Of a DNA stretch of 64,000 bases, positions 23,176-30,703 are shown piece by piece. A program made the position numbers and the translations under genes. The notes under the pieces were generated by a model, which worked only from the letters and a program-made list of their open reading frames with translations, did no database searches and had not been told where the DNA came from. Position 1 is the stretch's first letter. Each line of letters begins with the position of its first letter. Source of the stretch: Desulfarculus sp. (lineage in GTDB: Bacteria; Desulfobacterota; Desulfarculia; Desulfarculales; Desulfarculaceae); assembly GCA_003605055.1 (NCBI GenBank), contig QZKP01000041.1, positions 62,001 through 126,000 of the forward strand, given 5' to 3'.

Positions 23176-24447
23176 ATGGCCAAGTATCTCAAACAGGCAA
23201 AACCGCGCCCCAAGGAGGACCTCTCCGCGGTGCGCGAGACGGTTCGCCAGATCATCGAAAAGGTCCGCGAGGAGGGCGAGGCGGCCGTGCGCCACTACTC
23301 ACAGAAGTTCGACAACTGGTCGCCCAAGAGCTTCCGTCTCTCGGCCGAGGATATCCGGGCCGCGGAAAAGAAGCTCTCGCCCACCATGAAGTCCGATATT
23401 GACTTCAGCCAGGCCCAGATCCGCTCCTTTGCCCAGGCCCAGATGGACCACTACCAGGGCTTCGAGGTGGAGACCGTACCCGGCGTGCACCTGGGGCAGA
23501 AGGTGATCCCGGTGGCCTCCAGCGGCTCTTACGTGCCCGGCGGCCGCTACCCCATGCTGGCCTCGGCGCACATGACCGTGCTCACGCCCAAGGTGGCCGG
23601 CGTGAAGCGGGTGGTGGCCTGCTCGCCGCCGGTCAAGGGCGAGGGCCCCTTCTACGGCACCATCTACTCCATGGCCGCCGCCGGCGCGGACGAGATCTAC
23701 TGCATGGGCGGGGTGCACGCCCTGGCGGCCATGGCCTACGGCATGGAGGGGCTGGCCCCGGTGGACATGGTGGTGGGCGCGGGCAACAAATTCGTGGCCG
23801 AGGCCAAGCGCCAGATCTTCGGCGACGTGGGCATTGACCTGCTGGCCGGACCCACCGAGATTCTCATCATCGCCGACGACACGGCGGATCCCTTCATCGT
23901 GGCCGCGGACCTGCTGGGCCAGGCCGAGCACGACCCCAATGCCCGCCAGGCCCTGGTGGCCTTGTCGCGCAAGACGGCCGAGGCCGCCATGGCCGAGGTG
24001 GAGCGCCAGCTCAGGGACCTGCCCACCCGGGAGATAGCCGCGGTGGCCTGGCGGGACAACGGCGAGGTGATCGTGGTGGATTCGCCCGAGGAGGCGGTGG
24101 CGGTCAGCGACGCCTGGGCCCCGGAGCACCTGGAGGTGCAGACCGCCGACTGGCGCTACTACCTGGACCACTGCATCAACTACGGCTCGGCCTTCCTGGG
24201 CGAGGAGACCACGGTGGCCTACGGCGACAAGACCATCGGCACCAACCACGTGCTGCCCACCATGCGCGCGGCCCGCTACACCGGCGGCCTGTCCGTGGGC
24301 AAGTTCGTCAAGTTCGTCACCTACCAGTACGCCACCAAGGAGGCCTCGGCCAAGATCGGGGCGGTCTGCGCCCGGGCCTGCGACTACGAGGGCATGCTGG
24401 CCCACGGCATAACTTGCAAGATCAGGACCGAGCGGTGGGGTTCGTAA
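23176..24447 (+). CDS. HisD-family dehydrogenase, HpsN-like
   Basis: A 423-residue histidinol-dehydrogenase-family enzyme with AGGGAGAAG before the ATG at 23176. Zinc-ligand equivalents Gln249, His252, Asp351 and His410 and the catalytic Glu317-His318 pair are all present, at the same positions as in the paralogue at 442-1710. The ending GMLAHGITCKIRTERWG resembles the sulfopropanediol 3-dehydrogenase (HpsN) branch more than biosynthetic HisD. It follows pxpC by about 94 bases and overlaps the next gene. A role in oxidising an alcohol to an acid in this operon is likely; the substrate is not assigned. Confidence 0.87.
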   Translation: MAKYLKQAKPRPKEDLSAVRETVRQIIEKVREEGEAAVRHYSQKFDNWSPKSFRLSAEDIRAAEKKLSPTMKSDIDFSQAQIRSFAQAQMDHYQGFEVETVPGVHLGQKVIPVASSGSYVPGGRYPMLASAHMTVLTPKVAGVKRVVACSPPVKGEGPFYGTIYSMAAAGADEIYCMGGVHALAAMAYGMEGLAPVDMVVGAGNKFVAEAKRQIFGDVGIDLLAGPTEILIIADDTADPFIVAADLLGQAEHDPNARQALVALSRKTAEAAMAEVERQLRDLPTREIAAVAWRDNGEVIVVDSPEEAVAVSDAWAPEHLEVQTADWRYYLDHCINYGSAFLGEETTVAYGDKTIGTNHVLPTMRAARYTGGLSVGKFVKFVTYQYATKEASAKIGAVCARACDYEGMLAHGITCKIRTERWGS

Positions 24448-25229
24448 GAGTCCCCCAGCTTTCCCTGGAAGGCAAGACGGCCCTGATCACCGGCGCCGGC
24501 GGCGGTCTCGGCCTGGCCGTCAGTCAGCTCTTCGGCAGGGCCGGGGCCGGCCTTTTTCTCAGCGCGCGCAGCGAGGAGCAGTTGCGCATCAACGTGCAGG
24601 AGTTCGCGCGCTGGGGGGTGCAGGCCTCCTGCCTGGGGCTTGACCTGGCCGCGCCCAACGCCGGCCAGGAGCTGGTGGAATACGCCCAGCAGAGCATGGA
24701 CGGGGTGGATATCCTGGTCCACTGCCTGGAAAGCGGCCAGCCCCGGCCGGCCGCCGAGGCCAGCCCGGAGGAATGGGAAGCCGTCCTGGAGGCCAACCTG
24801 CGGGCGGCGCGCCAGCTCAGCCAGGCCCTGGGCCGCCACCTGGCCGAGCGCGGCTGGGGCCGCATCATCCACGTCTCCTGGCACGACGGGTTGATGGCCC
24901 TGCTTCAGCGGACGCAAAGCTGCCCCAGCCAGGGAGGCCTGCGGCAGCTCACGCGGGAGCTGGCCCTGGAGTGGGCCCCGCACAATGTCACGGTCAACGC
25001 CGTGGCCCCGGTGCTAGTGGAGACGCCCCTGTTGGATGAATCGCTGGCCGACCCGGCCTTCGAGCCATACGTGCGGGACAGCGTCCCCCTGGGCGGCCTG
25101 GCCTCGGCGGCGGAGGTGGCCTGGGCGGCGCTTTATCTGGCCAGCGAAGAGGCCGACATGATCACCGGCCAGGTGCTGCGGCTGGACGGCGGCTGGGCTA
25201 TGAAGCAACCCGCGCCAGGGTCTCCTTGA
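24435..25229 (+). CDS. SDR-fold protein lacking the catalytic residues
   Basis: About 264 residues with an SDR Rossmann fold: the nucleotide loop TGAGGGLGLA (19-28) and the C-terminal LRLDGGWAM are intact. Aligned with the SDR at 19717, the active-site positions differ: NNAG becomes HCLES, the catalytic Ser position is Trp149, and YxxxK becomes Ser162-x3-Gln166. It may be a binding or scaffold protein, or use other chemistry. The GTG at 24435 is preferred, overlapping the HisD-like gene by 13 bases; a TTG at 24414 is also in frame. It overlaps the converging Kor gene by 32 bases at its 3' end. Confidence 0.78.
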   Translation: MGFVRVPQLSLEGKTALITGAGGGLGLAVSQLFGRAGAGLFLSARSEEQLRINVQEFARWGVQASCLGLDLAAPNAGQELVEYAQQSMDGVDILVHCLESGQPRPAAEASPEEWEAVLEANLRAARQLSQALGRHLAERGWGRIIHVSWHDGLMALLQRTQSCPSQGGLRQLTRELALEWAPHNVTVNAVAPVLVETPLLDESLADPAFEPYVRDSVPLGGLASAAEVAWAALYLASEEADMITGQVLRLDGGWAMKQPAPGSP

Positions 25230-26496
25230 CCGCGGCCAGGGTCTTGTCCTGGAAGCGGGCCTCTAGGGCGGCCACGAGCATCTGCTGGTTCAGCACCTGG
25301 TTCTGGCGGGCCAGCACGGCCAAAGAGGCCAGGGCCCAGTCCGCAGCCTTGATCCCCATGCCCTTGAAGTCCATGGCCAGCACCCGGCCGGCGCTGGGAG
25401 GCAGCTCCACGCCCGGGGCCTGCAGGATCAGCACCTCGGGGCCCAGCCCGGCGAACCCTCCCCGGCGGCGTTCCACGCCTTCATGGGACAGGGCGATGAC
25501 CACCGACGGGCGCTGAGCGCCGTTGTAGGCGATGGGCTCCGGCGAGAGGATCAGGTCGCTGATGGAGGGGCCGCGCAGCACGGTGACGTTGTATTCGTTC
25601 TTCTGGGAGGCGTGCAGGCCGGCGGCCAGGCCGGCCAGGGCCAGCACCTCGCCGGCGGTGATGATGCGCTGGCCGGCCGCGCCCAGGATGACCACCTCCT
25701 GGCGGGTCTGCTGCGGGGCCTGGCAGAGGGGCTCAATGCCCAGGGGTCGGGGCAAAGCGGGCTGGGCTGCGGCCTCCCGGCCATAGGCCAGGCCGTACTC
25801 CTGGCGCTGGTTGGCGGCCACCTCGCCGCAGACCTGCTCCTTGGCGGCCAGGTCCTGGGCGATGCTCTGGGGCGTGATCTTGTTGCGCTTGGTGAAGCGC
25901 CCCGGGCAGATGCCGTGTATCTCCACCACCGAGAACCCCTTGTAGGTTATGGCCCGCTCCAAGGTTTCGGTCAGGTCCTTCTGGTAGGTGGAGCAGCGGC
26001 AGACAAAGGGCGCGCCGGCGGCCGCGGCCAGGGCGGGCAGGTCCAGGGGCTTGTCCAGCTTGTTCAGGAAGCCGGAGCCCACCACGGCCTCATTGGGCGT
26101 GGTGGCCGAGTACTGCCCGCCGGTCATGCCGAAGTTGTAGTTGTTCAAGACCAGCAGGGTCAGGTCCAGATTGCGCCGGCAGGCAGCGATGACGTGCGCC
26201 GCGCCGATGCCCAGGCCGCCGTCGCCCATGGTCACCACCACATTCAGCTCGGGCTGGCACAGCTTGATGCCCGCGGCATAGGTCAGGGCCCGGCCGTGCA
26301 CTCCGTGCATGGCGTGGGTGTTGAAAAACACGTCGAAGAATCCCGAACAGCCGATGTCGCTGACCATGCAGATCTGGTGGCCGGCCAGACCCAGGTTAAG
26401 AAAGGCCTTGTCCAGGGAGCGCAGCACCTGGTCGTGGGAGCAGCCCGGGCAGAAGATGGGCGGGCGGCTGTGGTTGAGCAGCGTCTTCTCAGGCAC
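25198..26496 (-). CDS. 2-oxoacid:ferredoxin oxidoreductase, fused beta (TPP) and gamma subunits
   Basis: A 432-residue protein. Residues about 1-240 are the KorB/PorB-like thiamine diphosphate domain, with FCPGCSH (Cys16, Cys19), DIGCSG (Cys50) and the TPP motif GDGGLGIGAAH through NNYNFGMTGGQYS. Residues about 255-432 are a gamma (KorC-like) domain starting VVILGAAGQRIITAGEVLALAG. The GTG start at 26494-26496 overlaps the end of the alpha gene by 8 bases. With the alpha subunit it would oxidatively decarboxylate a 2-oxoacid to acyl-CoA, reducing ferredoxin. No separate delta ferredoxin subunit is adjacent. Substrate (2-oxoglutarate, pyruvate, branched or aryl) is not resolved. Confidence 0.88.
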   Translation of the reverse strand: MPEKTLLNHSRPPIFCPGCSHDQVLRSLDKAFLNLGLAGHQICMVSDIGCSGFFDVFFNTHAMHGVHGRALTYAAGIKLCQPELNVVVTMGDGGLGIGAAHVIAACRRNLDLTLLVLNNYNFGMTGGQYSATTPNEAVVGSGFLNKLDKPLDLPALAAAAGAPFVCRCSTYQKDLTETLERAITYKGFSVVEIHGICPGRFTKRNKITPQSIAQDLAAKEQVCGEVAANQRQEYGLAYGREAAAQPALPRPLGIEPLCQAPQQTRQEVVILGAAGQRIITAGEVLALAGLAAGLHASQKNEYNVTVLRGPSISDLILSPEPIAYNGAQRPSVVIALSHEGVERRRGGFAGLGPEVLILQAPGVELPPSAGRVLAMDFKGMGIKAADWALASLAVLARQNQVLNQQMLVAALEARFQDKTLAAVKETLARVAS

Positions 26497-27607
26497 GGAC
26501 CGCCTCCTTGATCTCGGCCGGCGAGATAAGCTTGCCGTCCATCCTGCCGAAGAACTCCACCTGCTTCTGAGGCAGCACCCGCTGCACCTCCCGCACGTAC
26601 TGGCCCAGGTTGGCCTCCACCACCAGCACCCGGGCGTAGTCCGCGGCCGCGGCCCGCAGCAGCTCCTCGGGCACCGGCCACAGGGTCTTGAGCACCAGGT
26701 GCGCCACCGGCCGGCCACCGGCGGCCAGCTCCCGGCAGGCATGGCGCGCGGCCCGGCTGGTGACGCCGTAGGTGATCAGCAGGGTTTCGCCGCCTGGCGC
26801 CGGCCAGAGGCGGTGATAGCTGAAGCTCTCCACCGCGCCGGTCAGCTTGCGGTCCAGACGCTCCACCAGGGCCTGGACCTCCTTGGGGTCGGCGGTGATG
26901 TAGCCATTCTCGCCGTGGGTGGAGGAGGTCTGGCGCGAGAGCACCCGGCCGCCGATGGGCGCGAAGTAGGGCACCTGGCCGCCCGGCGCCGGCCGGAAGG
27001 GCAGATACTCGCTCTCCGCTGGCTGCATGCTGCGCTCCTGCAAGGGCGGGCGCTTCAGGGCAGACAGGTCCAGGGACTCCCGGGTCTGACCGATCTCCTT
27101 GCTGGAGGCCAGGAACACCGGGCAGCGGTAGGTTTCGGCCAGGTTGAAGGCCTGCATGGTCAGGGTGTAGCAGTCGGCTGCGTCCACGGGGGCCAGCACG
27201 ATGGCCGGCGCGCCGCCGGAGTTGCTCCAGCGCAGGAACTGCACGTCGCCGTCGGCGCCCTTGGTGGCGTAGCCGGTGCTGGGCCCCAGGCGCTGCACGT
27301 CCACGATCACCACCGGAATCTCCGAGGCGATGGCAAAGGAGATGTGCTCGCTGTAGAGGCTGATGCCCGGGCCCGAGGTGGCGGTCATGGCCTTGTAGCC
27401 GGCCATGGAGGCGCCCAGGCAGTAGCCCAGGGAGGCGATCTCGTCCTCGCCCTGCAAGACGATGCCGCCGGCCGGCGGCAGCAGGGCCAGCATGGTGTTG
27501 TAGATGGTGGTGGCCGGCGTGATGGGATAGCCCGCGAAGAAGCGGCATCCCGCGTCAAAGGCCCCCCAGGCCACCGCCTCGTTGCCTTCTAAAAGACTCA
27601 GCGTCAT
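26489..27607 (-). CDS. korA: 2-oxoacid:ferredoxin oxidoreductase alpha subunit
   Basis: A 372-residue KorA/PorA-like subunit: LLEGNEAVAWGAFDAGCRFFAGYPITPATTI is the domain I signature, EDEIASLGYCLGASMAG the following helix and TATSGPGISLYSEHI the pyrimidine-binding region. It joins the downstream beta-gamma fusion in an overlapping two-gene unit, 67 bases after the BKACE gene. The set could oxidise a 2-oxoacid produced by amino acid deamination. Confidence 0.9.
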   Translation of the reverse strand: MTLSLLEGNEAVAWGAFDAGCRFFAGYPITPATTIYNTMLALLPPAGGIVLQGEDEIASLGYCLGASMAGYKAMTATSGPGISLYSEHISFAIASEIPVVIVDVQRLGPSTGYATKGADGDVQFLRWSNSGGAPAIVLAPVDAADCYTLTMQAFNLAETYRCPVFLASSKEIGQTRESLDLSALKRPPLQERSMQPAESEYLPFRPAPGGQVPYFAPIGGRVLSRQTSSTHGENGYITADPKEVQALVERLDRKLTGAVESFSYHRLWPAPGGETLLITYGVTSRAARHACRELAAGGRPVAHLVLKTLWPVPEELLRAAAADYARVLVVEANLGQYVREVQRVLPQKQVEFFGRMDGKLISPAEIKEAVRA

Positions 27608-27674
27608 CAGGCTCCTCTTTGCGGGTCGGATATTGTGGACGCGTTTGCCGGCCCAACCGCCGCACGCCTCCAGG

Positions 27675-28508
27675 CTACGGCTTGGGCGGAATGCCCAGTA
27701 TCTGCCGGGCCTCGGCGCAGGTGGCCACCTCGCGCTGCAGCAGGCGGGCCAACTGCGCCACGCGCTCCACGAACTGGGCGTTGCTGGCGGCCAGCTCCCC
27801 GCGGCTCAGGTACAGGTTGTCCTCGAAGCCCACCCGCACGTGGCCGCCCATGAGCAGGGCGTGGGTGGTGATGGGCAACTGCCGCGGCCCCACCCCCAGC
27901 ACCGACCACTGACTGCCCGCCGGCAGGCGGTTGTGCATGGCCAGCAGCATGTCCAGGTCCGCCGGCGCGCCCCAGGGCACGCCCAGGCAGACCTGGAAAT
28001 AGGGCGGGGCGGCCAAGAGTCCCCGGCTGGCCAGATCCGCGGCCTGCCGCAAATGGCCCAGGTCGAACACCTCCAGCTCGGGCTTGACCCCGAACTGGCG
28101 CATGCGCTCGGAGGCCTTTTCCACCCACTCCGGCGGGTTGATGAACACCCGCCCACGGAAGTTCAAAGAGCCAACGTCCAGGGAGCAGAGGTCCGGCCTG
28201 AGAGACACAGGCATCAGGCGGGCCTCGCCCACGTCCTCGGCCACGATGTTGAAGCCGCTGGTGGTCAGATTGACCAGCATGTCGCTTTCGGCGCGCACCC
28301 GCTCCAGCACCTCGGCGAAATAGGCGCGCTCAAAGGCCGGGGCCCCGGTTTGGGGATCGCGCACGTGCACGTGCACCACGCTGGCCCCGGCCCGCCAGCA
28401 GCGCAGGGCCTCGGCGGCGATCTCGGCCGGGCTGTAGGGCACGTTGGGGTTCTGCTGACGGGTGGGGGCCGAGCCGCTGACGGCCGCGGTGATGATCAGC
28501 TTGTCCAT
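27675..28508 (-). CDS. BKACE-family beta-keto acid cleavage enzyme (DUF849)
   Basis: A 277-residue TIM-barrel enzyme of the BKACE family (PF05853). The zinc-binding HVHVRDPQTG motif is at residues 46-55, followed by VNLTTSG around 79-85 and the C-terminal GGHVRVGFEDNLYL. Family members condense a beta-keto acid with acetyl-CoA to give acetoacetate and a new acyl-CoA; the type enzyme acts on 3-keto-5-aminohexanoate in lysine fermentation. Start ATG at 28506-28508; the upstream open frame is a shadow. Grouping with a 2-oxoacid:ferredoxin oxidoreductase suggests an amino- or keto-acid degradation step. Confidence 0.92.
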   Translation of the reverse strand: MDKLIITAAVSGSAPTRQQNPNVPYSPAEIAAEALRCWRAGASVVHVHVRDPQTGAPAFERAYFAEVLERVRAESDMLVNLTTSGFNIVAEDVGEARLMPVSLRPDLCSLDVGSLNFRGRVFINPPEWVEKASERMRQFGVKPELEVFDLGHLRQAADLASRGLLAAPPYFQVCLGVPWGAPADLDMLLAMHNRLPAGSQWSVLGVGPRQLPITTHALLMGGHVRVGFEDNLYLSRGELAASNAQFVERVAQLARLLQREVATCAEARQILGIPPKP

Positions 28509-28724
28509 ACCGGATTCCTTCCCTGAAGCCCCGTCTGCCCCGCGGCGGCCATCGGAATGCACCCCGGCCCAGGCCTGCGCCCAACCGGACTGCGGCAGGC
28601 GTGAGGCCCGTTGGGGGGCAGGCCGGGTCAAAAGCCAAACCAGCGCCCGGACCCAGGCGCCCTGCGGCCCTCCGGGGCCGGCCGCGCATACACCTCCCCC
28701 CGCCGCCCTTGGGAAAGAGAGCCC

Positions 28725-28753
28725 TTGACAGGGTTCCCTATAATAAATTATTA
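28725..28753 (+). promoter_or_regulatory. Promoter and overlapping operator of the GntR/TAXI operon
   Basis: TTGACA (28725-28730) is followed after 17 bases by TTATTA (28748-28753). The -10 lies inside the dyad TAATAA-a-TTATTA (28741-28753), so a dimeric repressor bound there would block RNA polymerase. The rest of the 302-base gap 28509-28810 shows no gene: its left part is GC-rich leader of the minus-strand BKACE gene and its right part is AT-rich. Confidence 0.5.
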
Positions 28754-28810
28754 GAAACCTAATATCATTTTTTGTAAAAAGCAATATCTCGTTACAGGAG
28801 AGGCCCGTAT

Positions 28811-29545
28811 ATGGCACAGGCCGCGACCAAGCGGGAGGCCAGGCCGGCCAGCAGAAAAGAATCCGGCAAAAACTCAGTCTCCTTGGTGGAGAAGGCCTAT
28901 CAGCAGATCAAGCGCATGCTTTTCTTGAGCGAGCTGGTGGCGGGCCAGAGGCTGCGCTATCAGGACATAGCACAGAAGCTCGCGGTGAGTCAGACCCCGG
29001 TCATTCTGGCCCTGACCCGCCTGGAAAACGAGGGCCTGGTTCGCTCCGAGGCCAACAAGGGCTTTTACGTACCGCAAGCCAGTTTGGATGAAGCCCGCGA
29101 GCTGTACGAGATGCGGGCCCTGATCGAGGTCTTCCTGGTGCAGCGCACGGCCCGCAGCATCAGCCAGAAGCAGTTGGACAAGCTGGCGGCCCTGCAGAAG
29201 GAGCACGCCTCCATCCAGGGGGCCTCCTACCCGCGCGAGCGGCTATGGTGCGACGCACGCCTGCATCTGACTCTGGCCGGATTCAGCGATCACCAGGTGG
29301 GGGAGATATTCCTCCGCCAGCTTTTTGACCGCCTCTACTTGATGTACCGCCCCGAGCGCTTGGCCCTGGAGCGCATGCAGGAAACCGAACGGGAGCACCA
29401 GGCCCTATGGGAGGCCCTGCGGGCGCACAACCCGGAGCAGGCTGCGAAGATCTTGCGGGGCCACATTCAGCGCGGCCAAAAGCATATACTAGAAGGGTTG
29501 CAGCGAGAGGTGAAGTACCGCAACTCTTTTGAGCCCTGGGTCTGA
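28811..29545 (+). CDS. GntR-family regulator, FCD subfamily
   Basis: A 244-residue regulator. A basic 25-residue N-terminus precedes the winged helix (LAVSQTPVILALTRLENEGLV, about residues 57-77), then an FCD domain with RLWCDARLHLTLAGFSDH and later EREHQALWEALRAHN and LRGHIQRGQKH histidines. It starts 57 bases after the palindrome-bearing promoter and lies directly upstream of the TAXI transporter genes, which it probably controls in response to the transported acid. Confidence 0.9.
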   Translation: MAQAATKREARPASRKESGKNSVSLVEKAYQQIKRMLFLSELVAGQRLRYQDIAQKLAVSQTPVILALTRLENEGLVRSEANKGFYVPQASLDEARELYEMRALIEVFLVQRTARSISQKQLDKLAALQKEHASIQGASYPRERLWCDARLHLTLAGFSDHQVGEIFLRQLFDRLYLMYRPERLALERMQETEREHQALWEALRAHNPEQAAKILRGHIQRGQKHILEGLQREVKYRNSFEPWV

Positions 29546-29635
29546 GGCGGCCGGTTGGCGCCAATTAGCTAATTGCGATCAGGGATCGAGTTAGACGGAC
29601 TACTACTCAACTAACAAGAGGTGAAGGAGGGAGAA

Positions 29636-30604
29636 ATGTACAAAAAATTGGCGATCATTGGTCTGGCCCTGGCGTTGGTGGTCTGCCTGACGGCGCCGGC
29701 CGCTCCCGCCGAGAAGAAGTTTCTGCGCATGTTCTCGGGCCCCGAGGGAGGCTCCTGGTATCCCTTGGGCGCGGCCATGATGGGCATCATCGAGAAGAAG
29801 CTGGGTATCTCCAGCTCCAACGGCCCCGGCGGCGGCGTGGGCAACTGCAAGGCGGTCAACGCCGGCCAGGCGGACCTGGGCTGGAGCTACACCCACACGG
29901 CCTACGACGCCTATAGCGGCCGCGGCAAGTTCGAAAAGAAGAACACCAACCTGCGCCACCTGATGTCCCTGTACCCTGGCGTGTTCCAGATGGTTTCGCC
30001 CAAGAGCAGCAAGATCATGACGCCGGGCGATCTGTACAACAAGCGCATCGTGCCCGGCAAGATCGGCTTCACCGGCACCGTCATCGCCGAGAGCGTGCTC
30101 AAGGCCTACGGCATCACCTTTGACAGCATCAAGAAGAACGGCGGCTCAGTGAGCTACGTGGGCTACGCCGACTCGGCGGCCCTGATGAAGGACGGGCACA
30201 GCGACAGCTACATGGCTGTCACCTCCTGCCCCCAGTCCACCATCATTGACCTGAACTTCCGGCCCGGCGTGCGCTTCCTGCCCATTGACAAGGCGCACAT
30301 GGACAAGATCCTCCAGGTCGAACCGGGCTTGATGCCCACGGTGATCCCCAAGACCGCCTACAAGGGCCTGGACAAGGACGTGCCCGCCGTGGGTACGGTG
30401 ACCTGCATCGTGATCAATAAGGACGTGTCCGACGAGCTGGCCTACAAGATCGTCAAGACCCTGTACGCCTCCTGGCCGGAGCTGGCCAAGGTCAAGAAGC
30501 AGGCTATCGAGGAGTCCAAGCCGGACAAGGCAGCCGAGGGAGCCCGCATCCCCATTCACCCCGGCGCCTTGAAGTATTACAAGGAAATGGGCTACGTGAA
30601 GTAA
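29636..30604 (+). CDS. TAXI-type TRAP transporter solute-binding protein
   Basis: A 322-residue periplasmic protein with a Sec signal peptide (about residues 1-25, AAPA before EKKFL). The TAXI signature is present: SGPEGGSWYPLGAAMMGII near the N-terminus, the SSNGPGGGVGNCKAVNAGQADLGW segment and GFTGTVIAESVLKAYGI. TAXI proteins capture carboxylates such as 2-oxoglutarate and feed a fused QM permease. Start ATG at 29636 has GGAGGGAGAA directly upstream. A terminator-like hairpin separates it from the permease gene. Confidence 0.93.
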   Translation: MYKKLAIIGLALALVVCLTAPAAPAEKKFLRMFSGPEGGSWYPLGAAMMGIIEKKLGISSSNGPGGGVGNCKAVNAGQADLGWSYTHTAYDAYSGRGKFEKKNTNLRHLMSLYPGVFQMVSPKSSKIMTPGDLYNKRIVPGKIGFTGTVIAESVLKAYGITFDSIKKNGGSVSYVGYADSAALMKDGHSDSYMAVTSCPQSTIIDLNFRPGVRFLPIDKAHMDKILQVEPGLMPTVIPKTAYKGLDKDVPAVGTVTCIVINKDVSDELAYKIVKTLYASWPELAKVKKQAIEESKPDKAAEGARIPIHPGALKYYKEMGYVK

Positions 30605-30608
30605 CCGC

Positions 30609-30646
30609 CTTGAGGCCCGGCCGGGCCTCAAGGCCGGGCCTTTTTT
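30609..30646 (+). terminator. Rho-independent (probably partial) terminator after TAXI SBP gene
   Basis: Nine-bp GC arms (30613-30621 and 30633-30641) are followed by a six-T run (30641-30646). A competing 24-base palindrome occupies 30609-30632. Because the cognate permease starts at 30704 on the same strand without an obvious new promoter, read-through must occur; the element likely lowers permease mRNA relative to the binding protein. Confidence 0.8.
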
Positions 30647-30703
30647 CCCAGACCGCACCCGCCTGCTAGATCCAGCGGCGACTAACACGCAAGGAGCGGA
30701 GCT

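Noticed and set aside
442-24447. Histidine biosynthesis assignment for the HisD-like genes
   Set aside because: No other his genes nearby and two copies lie in separate catabolic operons; a catabolic alcohol dehydrogenase role is more likely.
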